Shown piece after piece: positions 1 through 8,807 of a stretch of 64,000 bases of DNA. Under the pieces are notes generated by a model. The model was not told where the DNA came from. It ran no database searches and worked only from the letters and a program-made list of their open reading frames with translations. The translations under genes and the position numbers were made by a program. The stretch lies in contig CAVWGP010000011.1 of NCBI GenBank assembly GCA_963754645.1, positions 868,001-932,000 of the forward strand, written 5' to 3'. Each line of letters opens with the position of its first letter. The stretch's first letter is position 1. This DNA comes from CAVWGP01 sp963754645 (GTDB lineage: Bacteria; Pseudomonadota; Alphaproteobacteria; Bin65).

Positions 1-3000
1 GCGTGTTGACGTCGTTGAACGAAGCCAAGAGGCGCTCGCGCCCTTCGCGATTGAGATCTGAAATCGCCCGCCGGAAGCGCTCGATAGCGCCCATGAGATC
101 GGCGCGCTCGCTTTCAAAGGTGTTGATCTGCTTCTCAAGTTCGTCGGCCTCTTCCTCGGCACGCAGATTGACCGGGCCCATGGTTTCGCGCTCGTGGATG
201 AGGCGTTCGAGCCTGCGCTCGACATCGGGTTGCGGCGGGATCTCGTGCCCGTCCTTGATTTCGGCAAGGGCGAGGGCGCCGTCCGGCGGGCAATTCAAAC
301 GGTCGGCGATGCGCTGGGTGATTTCGCCAAGACCGCGCTCGGCTTGAGCCACGGCGCCTTCGTTGCGGCCGCGCAGTTCGCGCGCATCGGCGAGCCGCGC
401 TTCGAGCTGCTTGAGCGCCTTGTCGTGTTCGGCTTGACGCGTTTCGGCCAAGGCGAGCCGGTCGGCGGCGTCCTGGCGCCGCGCTTCGGCGGCTTGGGCA
501 AGATCGGCGAGCGCGTTGCGTTGCAGTTGAAGCTCGGCGGGGCGCGCCGCAAGCTGCGCGATGTCCGCCTCGGTCGCAACCCGGCGCTCATCGAGCGCCA
601 TGCGCTGGAGCTCGCCGCCGGCCTTGCGCGAGGTCCACGAAGCCTGCTCGTCCGCGATCGCGGCGGTGCGGCGACCGCGCGCGTCGGCTTCGGCGATCAG
701 CCGATTGGCGATCTGCATCTGCTCGGCATGCGCCGCGCGCCGCGCCCTGAGCGTTTCTTGGCCATGGGCCAGCGCGGCTTTGCCGGCATCCGGCGCGGAC
801 ATCGCATCGCGCTCGACTTCGGCCGCGGCCAGAAAATCCGCCGCGTCGGCCTGTTCCTGCGCCAAGCGCTCCGCCGTTTCGAGCAAGGCCTTGAGGCGGG
901 CATTGCGGTCGGCCGCGGCGCGCTGCGCCCGGGCTTCCTGTTCGCGCGCGAAATTCAGCGACGACAGCGCTTGCCGCATGTTTTCGCGCAGCAGGCGCAG
1001 TTTTTCGAAGGCAATCTGCGAGCGGGCCTGGGCCTCGATGGCCTGCAGCTCGGCGGCCCGGGCGGCGATCTGGGCGTCGCCGCGCTCGCTTTCGAGTTCG
1101 CGCATGCGGTTGAGCTGCACCAGGCGCGCCGCGGCCGGCGCCGGCGCGCTCGCGCTCTTGAACAATCCGTCCCAACGCCACAGCGCGCCGGTTTTCGTGA
1201 CCAGCCGCTGGCCTTGCTGCAATTGGCCGATCAGCGGTTGCGCCGCCGCCTCGTCCTCGACGACGGCGATCTGCGCCAGGCGGCGGTCGAGCGCCGGCGG
1301 GCCCACCACGTGCTTGGCCAAGGTTTCGGTGCCGGCCGGAAACTCGAGCGTGGTCGCAGCGCCGTCGCCGGCGCGCCATTGCAGCGGCGCGCCGTCTTGC
1401 AGCGAGGCGCCGAGATCGTCGCCCAAGGCGGCGCCCAGCGCGGGTTCGTAACCCTGCTCGACGCCGATGCGATCCAGCACCGGCGGAAATTCGCCCGCCG
1501 GCGTCTCAACCACGGCGCGCAGGCCATTTTCCTCGGCGCGCAATTGGGCGAGCCGCTCATTGGCCGCTTCGGCGAGGCGGCGGGCGGCCGCAGCCTCGGC
1601 TTCGGCGGTCGCGCGCGCCTGTTCGGCGGCCTCGGCATCGCCTTGAATCCGGTGGTAGGCCGTGTCGGCTTCGGCGAGCGCGGCACTTTCGGCCGAACCG
1701 TCGGCGGCGCGGACGGCGTCTTCCAGCGCCGCGCGCTCCTTGTCGGTTTCGGCAATGCGCCGCGTCAGGTCGGCGAGGCGGAGTTCGGCTTCGCGCAAGC
1801 GCCGGGCGAGTTCGTTGCGCCGCGCCTCGTCGGCCGCGATCTTGCGCATGAGGTCCGCCACGACCTCTTCGAGTGCCACCACGGCGGCGGCGCCTTCCTC
1901 GGCGCGCGCCGTGGCGTGGCGGCGGGCATCGGCATCGTCGGCCTCGGCCTGGACGAGGCCGGCGTGTTCCTCGGCGAGGCGGGCGAGCGCCGCATCGGCA
2001 TCGCCGATCAGCGCGGTTTCCCTGCCATGGTCGGCGACGATCTGCGCCAAGCGGCGTTCGGCGTCCTCGCGCTGCTGAACGATGCGCTGGGTTTCGGCTT
2101 CGACGGCGCGCTGTTCGACCAGGGCGCGCTGGCGCTCGGCGGCGGCGGCGGCCTCTTCGTGGCGCAGGCCGGGTAGAACCGCGCCGGCCTCGGCGAGCGC
2201 CGTGGCGGCTTGCGCCGAGGCACTGGTCAGTTGCTGGATTTCGCTTTCGATGGCGGCAAGACGGGCGCGCGAGTCGGCCAGCTCGGCTTCGACCTGGCGC
2301 CAGCGCAGATGATAGGCGAGCGCTTCGGCGCGGCGGATATGGTCGCTGAGATTGCGGTAGCGCGAGGCTTGGCGCGCCTGCCGCTTCAAGCCCTGCAACT
2401 GGTTCTGCAGCGTGATGACAACGTCGTCGAGCCGGGCGAGATTCTGCTCGGCGGCGCGCAGCTTGAGTTCGGCTTCGTGGCGGCGCGAATGCAGGCCGGT
2501 GATGCCGGCCGCCTCTTCGAGCAGCAGGCGGCGCTCGACCGGCTTGGCGTTGATGATGGCGCCGACCCGGCCTTGGCCGACGATCGCGGTCGAGCGCGGG
2601 CCCGAGGAAATGTCGGCGAACAGCAGCTTCACGTCTTGCGCGCGCACGTCGCGGCCGTTGACGCGGTAGCTCGATCCGCTTTCGCGCTCGATGGCGCGGA
2701 CGATCTCGATTTCGTCGATGCTGTTATAGGCGGCAGGCGCGGTGCGGTCGCGATTGTCGAGCGAGAGCGACACTTCGGCGATGTTGCGCGCCGGGCGTTC
2801 GGTCGTTCCGTTGAAGATCACGTCGTCCATGCCGCCGCCGCGCATCTGGCGCGCCGAGCTTTCGCCCATGCACCAGCGCAAGGCTTCGAGCAGGTTGGAT
2901 TTGCCGCAGCCGTTCGGCCCGACGATGCCGGTCATGCCCGGCGCGATCTCGAACTCCGTCGGCTCGACGAAAGATTTGAATCCGGTCAGGCGTAGCTTGG

Positions 3001-3013
3001 CGAACTGGACCAC
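1..3013 (-). CDS. smc: Chromosome segregation protein SMC (3' end beyond window)
   Basis: SMC is the ATPase core of condensin, which compacts and segregates the chromosome. The open frame runs from a GTG at 3011-3013 to the left edge, about 1004 residues, so roughly the last 150 residues (ABC signature and Walker B half of the head) are missing. The N-terminus reads KLRLTGFKSF, followed by Walker A GPNGCGKS at about residues 32-39. A typical hinge segment (PVLDRIGVEQGYEPALGAAL) lies near residue 508, flanked by long Glu/Ala/Arg-rich coiled coil. There is no in-frame ATG upstream, so GTG is the likely start. It lies 17 bases downstream of a dsbA-like gene on the same strand, a neighbourhood common in alphaproteobacteria. 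Long plus-strand open frames here are shadows. Confidence 0.95.
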   Translation of the reverse strand, partial: MVQFAKLRLTGFKSFVEPTEFEIAPGMTGIVGPNGCGKSNLLEALRWCMGESSARQMRGGGMDDVIFNGTTERPARNIAEVSLSLDNRDRTAPAAYNSIDEIEIVRAIERESGSSYRVNGRDVRAQDVKLLFADISSGPRSTAIVGQGRVGAIINAKPVERRLLLEEAAGITGLHSRRHEAELKLRAAEQNLARLDDVVITLQNQLQGLKRQARQASRYRNLSDHIRRAEALAYHLRWRQVEAELADSRARLAAIESEIQQLTSASAQAATALAEAGAVLPGLRHEEAAAAAERQRALVEQRAVEAETQRIVQQREDAERRLAQIVADHGRETALIGDADAALARLAEEHAGLVQAEADDADARRHATARAEEGAAAVVALEEVVADLMRKIAADEARRNELARRLREAELRLADLTRRIAETDKERAALEDAVRAADGSAESAALAEADTAYHRIQGDAEAAEQARATAEAEAAAARRLAEAANERLAQLRAEENGLRAVVETPAGEFPPVLDRIGVEQGYEPALGAALGDDLGASLQDGAPLQWRAGDGAATTLEFPAGTETLAKHVVGPPALDRRLAQIAVVEDEAAAQPLIGQLQQGQRLVTKTGALWRWDGLFKSASAPAPAAARLVQLNRMRELESERGDAQIAARAAELQAIEAQARSQIAFEKLRLLRENMRQALSSLNFAREQEARAQRAAADRNARLKALLETAERLAQEQADAADFLAAAEVERDAMSAPDAGKAALAHGQETLRARRAAHAEQMQIANRLIAEADARGRRTAAIADEQASWTSRKAGGELQRMALDERRVATEADIAQLAARPAELQLQRNALADLAQAAEARRQDAADRLALAETRQAEHDKALKQLEARLADARELRGRNEGAVAQAERGLGEITQRIADRLNCPPDGALALAEIKDGHEIPPQPDVERRLERLIHERETMGPVNLRAEEEADELEKQINTFESERADLMGAIERFRRAISDLNREGRERLLASFNDVNT

Positions 3014-3030
3014 GTTGCGATGTATCCCGA

Positions 3031-3666
3031 TCAGTTTTTCTTCGGCAAATTGTCAATCAGCGGCCTTAAGATTTCCTCAAACTCGGCGAGCGTGCGGTTG
3101 CCCGACAGCGTCTTGTCGCCGATGGCGAAATGCGGCGTGCCGCGCACGCCGTGTTTCTCGCTGCCTTCGCGCCAACGCTCGTAGAGGACCCGCAACAAAT
3201 CCTGATTTTGCAAACAGGCGTCGAATTGCGCGCGCGTCATGCCCGCGCGCTCGCCATAGGCAAAGACGTTGTCGAGAAATTGTTGCGCGGTTTTCGCGTC
3301 GAGCCACTTCGCCTGCTCTTGGAACAGCGCGTCGATGATCGCGTGGTAGTGCGCCTTGCCCATGCAGCGCGCCATCACCGCCGGGACGGCGGGCCACGGG
3401 TTGTCCTGCCCGCCGGGATATTCGCGCAGGATCATCTTGACCAAGCCCTTGTCGATATAGGCTTCCTTGAGCTTGGGATAGTTCTGGACGTGAAACGCCG
3501 CGCAATGCGGGCACAGCAGCGACACATAGGAATAGAGCGTGATCGGCGCGCTCTCGCTGCCGATCACGATCTCCGCCTTGGCTTCGTCCGTCGAAACCTG
3601 CGCCCGCGCCCCGGCGCTGGTTGCTCCGAGAAGCAAGATTATCAACAAATTGCGGATCACAAACAT
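3031..3666 (-). CDS. DsbA-family thiol oxidoreductase, copy 1
   Basis: Predicted periplasmic thioredoxin-fold protein of about 211 residues that makes or isomerises disulfides. It has a signal peptide (hydrophobic segment at residues 5-20, probable cleavage near ARAQ), an active site CPHC at about 52-55 and the TP cis-proline motif near residue 170. I chose the ATG at 3664-3666 because GGAGGG lies directly before it. A GTG two codons later has better Shine-Dalgarno spacing and is an alternative. An open frame extends upstream to 3741, but that extension looks non-coding. It shares most of its layout and many stretches (VSTDEAKAE, MTR.QFDAC, GTPHF/GTPFF) with the next gene, so the two are tandem paralogues. 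Confidence 0.88.
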   Translation of the reverse strand: MFVIRNLLIILLLGATSAGARAQVSTDEAKAEIVIGSESAPITLYSYVSLLCPHCAAFHVQNYPKLKEAYIDKGLVKMILREYPGGQDNPWPAVPAVMARCMGKAHYHAIIDALFQEQAKWLDAKTAQQFLDNVFAYGERAGMTRAQFDACLQNQDLLRVLYERWREGSEKHGVRGTPHFAIGDKTLSGNRTLAEFEEILRPLIDNLPKKN

Positions 3667-3842
3667 CCCTCCACAACAGTTAGCGATGGTATGAGCCTGA
3701 GCGCAATGCGGCAAGGGAGAAAATCCTGCACTTTTGCACAAGATTCTCCCCGCCCAACGGCGGCCAAGACCCGATCACTTCGATCGGCCGATAAACATTC
3801 GCGAACAAGCCGAGAATCCGCGCGGCCCAACGCGCAGCGTGT

Positions 3843-4478
3843 CTAATTCGATTTCGGCAACTTCTCGATCATCGGGTTCAAGACTTTCTCGAAGTCGGCG
3901 ATCGGCATGGCGCCCGAAATCGTCTTGCCGGCGATGTAGAAAAACGGCGTGCCGCCCTTGAAGCCGTGCTTTTCCGTGCCCTCGCGCCAGCGCGCCGCCA
4001 TCGCCTTGATGACCTCCTCATTCTGTACGCAAGCATCGAATTGCGGCCGCGTCATGCCGGCGAGGCGCGCATAGCCGAACAGGTTGTCGAGGAATTGCTG
4101 CCCATTCTGCGCCTTCAGCCATTTTTCCTGCTCGCGGTAGAGCAGGTCGATCATGGCGTGATAGCGCTCCTTGCCGAAGCAGCGGGCCATCATGGCCGGT
4201 ATCGGCGGATAGGGATTGTCGCGCGCGCCCGGCAGTTCGCGAAAGACGATCTTGACCAGGCCCTTGTCGACGTATTTCTCTTTAAGCGCCGGCAAGGTTT
4301 GGACATGGAACGCGGCGCAGTGGCCGCAGATCAGGCTCTCGTAAGCAAAAATCGTGATCGGCGCATCGTCCTTGCCAAGGACCATTTCGGCCTTGGCTTC
4401 GTCGGTCGAAACTTGGGCCAGGGCCGGGCCGGCCGGCGCGGCGCAAACGAGAAGTGCGAGGAAAATCTTGCGAAACAT
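3843..4478 (-). CDS. DsbA-family thiol oxidoreductase, copy 2
   Basis: Second thioredoxin-fold DsbA-like protein, 211 residues, with a clear signal peptide (MFRKIFLALL... ALAQ) and active site CGHC at 51-54. It is followed by the helical insert and a cis-proline TP motif in GGTPFFYIAG. The different middle dipeptide (GH here, PH in the neighbour) should shift redox potential, so the pair may divide oxidase and isomerase or reductase work. That is inference. It ends 177 bases upstream of the start of copy 1, in the same orientation, between dciA and smc. Confidence 0.88.
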   Translation of the reverse strand: MFRKIFLALLVCAAPAGPALAQVSTDEAKAEMVLGKDDAPITIFAYESLICGHCAAFHVQTLPALKEKYVDKGLVKIVFRELPGARDNPYPPIPAMMARCFGKERYHAMIDLLYREQEKWLKAQNGQQFLDNLFGYARLAGMTRPQFDACVQNEEVIKAMAARWREGTEKHGFKGGTPFFYIAGKTISGAMPIADFEKVLNPMIEKLPKSN

Positions 4479-4566
4479 GGTCAGCTCATGGGCTGGAGGG
4501 AAGGGCGGCGAGCGGCAGCGGCGCCGGCGTAGTCGATGCTAGTCTATCGGAATGGCCCATGCGCGC

Positions 4567-5091
4567 CTATGCGGGCGAAGCGGGGTTGCGCCGGCGGATG
4601 GCGCGGCCGAGCCGCAGCAATTGCTCGCGCAGCTCGGGATCGTCGATCTTGCCGGTGAGCGCGGCCAATTGCGCCTCGTCGGCCGGCGGCAGCGGCTTGG
4701 GCTCCGGCGCGCGCCGGCGGAGGCGCGGCAGCGGCGCCTGAATCATGCGAATGCTGCCGACCGCCTTGTAACCGAAATACGTATTGATGCGCTCGATCAG
4801 GTGCGGCGCGGCGTGCTGGAATTCGAGCGCCCAGGCGCCCGACACGCGCAAATGAAGCACGCCGCCATCGCCGCCGTGACGCGGCCGGACCAGGCGTTCC
4901 GGCATGGACCGTTCGGCGGTGCCGGCGCCGGCGATGGCGCTCCATTCGGTCAGCATGCGGGCTTCGGCGAGGCCGCGCTTCTTGAGCAGGGGTGCGGCGA
5001 CGCGTGCGGCCACGGCCGCGATCGGCGCCAGGCCGCGGCGATCGGAGGCAGTGCGACGCGACGGTTGCTTGCTAAGGGACGCTTCGGTCAT
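4567..5091 (-). CDS. DciA/DUF721-family protein
   Basis: A 174-residue basic protein with a DUF721 core at about residues 35-115 (L...W..IAG ... LHLRV..AWALEFQ....LIERIN.YFGY.AV..IRM). This family includes DciA, the DnaB helicase loader/operator of bacteria that lack DnaC. The C-terminal tail is Pro/Arg-rich and then helical. It is divergent from mutY, whose start lies about 50 bases away, so the two may share a promoter region. The assignment rests on sequence pattern and on the mutY/dsbA/smc neighbourhood. Confidence 0.85.
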   Translation of the reverse strand: MTEASLSKQPSRRTASDRRGLAPIAAVAARVAAPLLKKRGLAEARMLTEWSAIAGAGTAERSMPERLVRPRHGGDGGVLHLRVSGAWALEFQHAAPHLIERINTYFGYKAVGSIRMIQAPLPRLRRRAPEPKPLPPADEAQLAALTGKIDDPELREQLLRLGRAIRRRNPASPA

Positions 5092-5141
5092 TGTCCGGCC
5101 ATGACGAGGGCGGCATTGTCGGTGCGGATCGTGGCATAAAA

Positions 5142-6233
5142 ATGAAGCGCAAGGAACAATTCGACCGCGCCGAAGCGGAGGAATTGGCGGCGTCGCTGCT
5201 CGCTTGGTACGACCGGCAGCGCCGGGACTTGCCGTGGCGCGCCCGGCCGAGCGAAGCGCGCGATCCCTATCGGATCTGGGTCAGCGAAATCATGCTGCAG
5301 CAAACGACGGTGGCCGCGGTCGGGCCCTATTATGCGCGCTTCCTCGCGCGCTGGCCCACGGTCGATGCCTTGGCGCGGGCATCGATCGACGATGTCCTGC
5401 GGCTATGGCAAGGCCTCGGCTATTATGCCCGGGCGCGCAATCTGCATCGTTGCGCCCGAAACGTCGTCGCGGCGCATGGCGGCGCATTTCCCGATACCGA
5501 GGCGGCGTTGCTGGAACTGCCCGGCATCGGCGCTTATACCGCGGCGGCGATCGCGGCCATCGCCTTCGACCGGCCGGCGGCGGCGGTGGATGGCAATGTC
5601 GAGCGTGTCATGGCGCGGCTCCATGCCGAAACCGCGCCGCTCCCAGCGGTCAAGCCGCGCCTGCGCGCCCGCGCCCAGGCGCTGGTGCCGCACGCGCGAT
5701 CCGGCGATTTCGCCCAGGCGATGATGGATCTCGGCGCCGTCGTCTGCACGCCGCGGAAACCGAATTGCGCGATTTGCCCGTGGTCAGGCGCCTGCCGCGC
5801 GCGGGCGCGCGGCATGGCCGAAACGCTGCCGCGGCGGGCGCCGAAAAAAGCCCGGCCGTTGCGCCGCGGCGTGGCGTTTTGGCTGGTCGATGGCGAAGGC
5901 CATGTTCTGCTGCGCCGCCGGCCGGAAAAAGGCTTGCTCGGCGGCATGATGGAATTCCCTTCGACGGAATGGACCGACGCCGAACCGGCCGAAACCGCCG
6001 CGCGCGCGGCGGCGCCGGCCCGGATACGCTGGCGCAAGCTGCCTGGAACGGTCCGGCACGGCTTCACGCATTTCGAGCTGGCGCTGACCGTCTGGTCCGG
6101 CCGTTGCCGGCGGCGCCACGGCATTGCCGGCTTATGGTGGCCCATCGCGCGCCTCGGCGAACAGGCGCTGCCGACGGCGATGCGCCATATCATTCGCCAT
6201 GTCGGGCACGGGATCGAAGCCGCCGACGGCTAG
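5142..6233 (+). CDS. mutY: A/G-specific adenine glycosylase MutY
   Basis: Base-excision repair enzyme that removes adenine mispaired with 8-oxoguanine. 363 residues from ATG 5142; an open frame reaches back to 5091, but the extra residues look non-coding. It has the catalytic-Glu motif SEIMLQQT (E49), a helix-hairpin-helix LPGIGAYTAAAI at 126-137, and the catalytic Asp in VDGNVERV (D150). The [4Fe-4S] ligands are C202-X6-C209-X2-C212-X5-C218. A NUDIX-like 8-oxoG recognition domain follows from about residue 250. Complete and of normal length. Confidence 0.96.
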   Translation: MKRKEQFDRAEAEELAASLLAWYDRQRRDLPWRARPSEARDPYRIWVSEIMLQQTTVAAVGPYYARFLARWPTVDALARASIDDVLRLWQGLGYYARARNLHRCARNVVAAHGGAFPDTEAALLELPGIGAYTAAAIAAIAFDRPAAAVDGNVERVMARLHAETAPLPAVKPRLRARAQALVPHARSGDFAQAMMDLGAVVCTPRKPNCAICPWSGACRARARGMAETLPRRAPKKARPLRRGVAFWLVDGEGHVLLRRRPEKGLLGGMMEFPSTEWTDAEPAETAARAAAPARIRWRKLPGTVRHGFTHFELALTVWSGRCRRRHGIAGLWWPIARLGEQALPTAMRHIIRHVGHGIEAADG

Positions 6234-6328
6234 ATTTCGCCGCCGGCAACGACCCCAATCTTTATACATAACCGATTGATATTTCTCTATTCATCGTGGG
6301 TTCAGCGGCGTCGTGTAGAAACCGCGCC

Positions 6329-6667
6329 ATGACACGCAGAACGCTCATACCGGGCCTCGTCGCCCTGCTCTTGTCGGTCGCCGGCCTGTCGCTGGCGGCG
6401 GCGCCGGTCATGGCGCAGGGCAACAGCGCCGGTCCGAGCGTCGAGCGCTATGGCAGTGTGAACTCTGAATCGTCGGCGCGGCGCCAGCCTTTGCCCGACA
6501 AGCAAATTTGGGCGATTGCGCAAAGCCGCGTGCCCGGCCGTATTGTCGGCGCGCATTTGCGCGGACCGATCTACTCCTTTAGAATCATAAGCCAACGCGG
6601 CAGCATCGTCGATGTGGATGTTGACCGCTATGTCGGCCGCGTCGTGAGGGTCCGGGGCGGCCCGTAA
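6329..6667 (+). CDS. Exported PepSY-like protein
   Basis: A small secreted or periplasmic protein of about 112 residues. It has a signal peptide (MTRRTLIPGLVALLLSVAGL..., cleavage near VMAQ) and one C-terminal domain with the PepSY pattern: Q.WAIAQSRVPGRIVGA, Y.FRI, VDVDVDRYVGRVVRVRG. PepSY domains act as inhibitors or sensors of extracytoplasmic proteins. It lies 28 bases upstream of the two-component pair, which suggests co-transcription and a possible role as accessory sensor or target. That role is inference. I preferred ATG 6329 over 6296 because it starts the signal peptide. Confidence 0.75.
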   Translation: MTRRTLIPGLVALLLSVAGLSLAAAPVMAQGNSAGPSVERYGSVNSESSARRQPLPDKQIWAIAQSRVPGRIVGAHLRGPIYSFRIISQRGSIVDVDVDRYVGRVVRVRGGP

Positions 6668-6695
6668 TTGGTTCTACGAGGAAGGCCGTCTGAAC

Positions 6696-7373
6696 ATGCG
6701 CGTACTCGTCGTCGAAGACGATACCGATTTGATGCGCCAATTGACCAAGGCGCTGGGCGACGCCGGCTACGCGGTCGACAGCGCCACCGATGGCGAGAAC
6801 GGCCACTTCCTCGGCGATACCGAACCTTACGACGCCGTCATCCTCGACCTCGGCTTGCCCAAGATGGACGGTCTCACCGTGCTCAAGCGCTGGCGCCAAG
6901 CGAAGCGCAAGATGCCGGTTCTCATCCTGACGGCGCGCGGCCAATGGGGCGAGAAAGTCAGCGGCTTCGATGCCGGCGCCGACGATTACGTCACCAAGCC
7001 GTTTCACGTCGAGGAAGTGCTGGCGCGCATGCGGGCGCTGATCCGGCGCTCGGCCGGCAGTCCGTCGCCGGAACTGTCCTGCGGCCCGGTGCGCGTCGAT
7101 ACCAACAGCGGCAAAGTCTCGGTCGACGGCAATCCGATCAAGCTCACCGCGCAGGAGCTGCGCCTGCTGACTTATCTCATGCACCACCAGGGCAAGATCG
7201 TCTCGCGCACCGAGCTGACCGAGCACATCTACGACCAGGACTTCGATCTCGATTCGAACACCATCGAGGTGTTCGTCGGCCGGCTGCGCAAGAAATTGGG
7301 CGTCGCCATCATCCACACCAAGCGCGGGCTCGGCTACCAATTGGCGCCGCCCGGCGGGGGCGATTCGAGCTAG
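6696..7373 (+). CDS. OmpR/PhoP-family response regulator
   Basis: A 225-residue DNA-binding response regulator. The receiver domain (1-115) has acidic residues E7/D8/D9, phospho-acceptor D51 in VILDLGLPKMDGL, a conserved Thr in LTA and K101 in the TKPF motif. The C-terminal winged helix (about 125-220) has the OmpR-type pattern LTAQELRLLTYLM...R..L.EHIY...F...SNTIEVFVGRLRKKLG. It ends in TAG immediately followed by the ATG of the kinase gene, so the two are translationally coupled. It is most similar in layout to PhoP/QseB-type regulators; the signal is unknown. Confidence 0.93.
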   Translation: MRVLVVEDDTDLMRQLTKALGDAGYAVDSATDGENGHFLGDTEPYDAVILDLGLPKMDGLTVLKRWRQAKRKMPVLILTARGQWGEKVSGFDAGADDYVTKPFHVEEVLARMRALIRRSAGSPSPELSCGPVRVDTNSGKVSVDGNPIKLTAQELRLLTYLMHHQGKIVSRTELTEHIYDQDFDLDSNTIEVFVGRLRKKLGVAIIHTKRGLGYQLAPPGGGDSS

Positions 7374-8807
7374 ATGTTCCGCCGGTCGCTCCGCCGAGTC
7401 CGGGCGCTCATCGCATTCGCTTCCAATTCGCTTGCCGGCCGTCTCATTTTCGGCGCCGCGCTCGTCATGCTGGTCGGCGTCGGCGCCGGAGTCGTCGTCT
7501 TTTCGAATTTCTTCGAGACCGTCTTGCTTCGCGACTTCGACGACAATCTCCGCAAGCAGCTCGACGAGCTTGTTTTCGTCCTTAGCGACGACGGCGAAGG
7601 AAATCTGGTGCTCACCGAGCCGGTGGGCGGCCGGCAGTACAACAGCGCCCTTTCCGGCTGGTATTGGCAGATCACGCAGAACGGCAAGCCCGTTTTGCGC
7701 TCGGAATCGCTTGCCGATCACACGATCGACAACTTGCCTGGAATGGTCGTCGGACGAGAATATTTCTACCAACTGGTGGGTCCGCGCGACCAGCCGCTGC
7801 GTATCATGGCACGCATTTTCGAGATCGGCGATCTGGCGAAGCGAACTGTCATCACCGTTGCCGCCGACCGCTCGTGGCTCCAGAACGATATTGCGCGATT
7901 CGAATCGGTCGTCATCGTTGCGCTGTCGCTCCTCGCCCTGATCGTCCTGGCCATCGTCTTCCTGCAAGTGCGCTATGGCCTCCGGCCGCTGCGCCGCATC
8001 CCGGTGGCGCTGGCCGCGATCCGCACCGGGCAGAGCGACCGGCTGACCGGATCGTTCTCGCTCGAGGTCCAGCCGCTGGCGCAAGAGATCAACGCGCTGC
8101 TCGATCACAACGCCCAGGTGATCGAGCGCGCGCGCACCCATGTCGGCAATCTCGCGCATGCGCTGAAGACGCCGCTCGCAGTGCTCGCCAACGAGGCGGC
8201 GGCGAAAGACAGCGACCTCGCCGGCATCGTCCGCAGCCAATCCGACATCATGCGCGAGCAGGTCGAGCATCACCTGTCGCGCGCGCGCACCGCGGCGCGC
8301 GCCGGCGTGCTCGGCGCCCGCACCAGCGTCATGCCGATCCTCGAAGCGCTCGGGCGCACGCTCGAGAAGATCTACCGCGAGCGCAACATCGAGATTCGCG
8401 TGAGCGGGCCCGAAGCCATCGCCTTTCGCGGCGAGAAGCAGGATATCGAGGAGATGCTCGGCAATCTCATGGACAATGCCTGCAAGTGGGCCAAGCGGCG
8501 GGTCAGCGCAGATATCAGCATCGCCGATGCGGGAAGGTTTCGAATCGAGATCGGCGATGACGGACCCGGCGTGCCGGCGAGCCAGCGCCGCGCCGCCGTG
8601 AAACGCGGCATCCGGCTCGACGAGACCGCGCCGGGCAGCGGACTCGGGCTTTCCATCGTCACCGATACGGCCGAAATCTACGGCGGCACGTTCGAGCTCG
8701 GCGATTCGCAGCTTGGCGGCATGGCCGCCATCTTGATCCTGCCCATGGCCGAGCGGGACGAGTCGCAGCAAGAGCAGCCGAGCCGCGGGCGGCGGCGCGT
8801 CAGTTGA
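7374..8807 (+). CDS. Sensor histidine kinase (PhoQ-like)
   Basis: A 477-residue inner-membrane kinase. TM1 at about 23-45, a periplasmic sensor of about 130 residues, and TM2 at about 177-198. A HAMP-like linker is followed by the H-box HALKTPLAV with H262, the N-box NLMDNACKWAK (N368), the G1 box DDGPGVP and the G2 box GSGLGLSIV. The H-box and short N-box spacing resemble the PhoQ class. It starts one base after the response regulator stop. Its 3' end overlaps the convergent ccrM gene by 8 bases. Confidence 0.93.
   Translation: MFRRSLRRVRALIAFASNSLAGRLIFGAALVMLVGVGAGVVVFSNFFETVLLRDFDDNLRKQLDELVFVLSDDGEGNLVLTEPVGGRQYNSALSGWYWQITQNGKPVLRSESLADHTIDNLPGMVVGREYFYQLVGPRDQPLRIMARIFEIGDLAKRTVITVAADRSWLQNDIARFESVVIVALSLLALIVLAIVFLQVRYGLRPLRRIPVALAAIRTGQSDRLTGSFSLEVQPLAQEINALLDHNAQVIERARTHVGNLAHALKTPLAVLANEAAAKDSDLAGIVRSQSDIMREQVEHHLSRARTAARAGVLGARTSVMPILEALGRTLEKIYRERNIEIRVSGPEAIAFRGEKQDIEEMLGNLMDNACKWAKRRVSADISIADAGRFRIEIGDDGPGVPASQRRAAVKRGIRLDETAPGSGLGLSIVTDTAEIYGGTFELGDSQLGGMAAILILPMAERDESQQEQPSRGRRRVS

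Noticed and set aside
194..2176. A 660-codon plus-strand open frame opposite smc
   Set aside because: Antisense shadow of the GC-rich coiled-coil gene; the product is low-complexity and has no recognisable domain.
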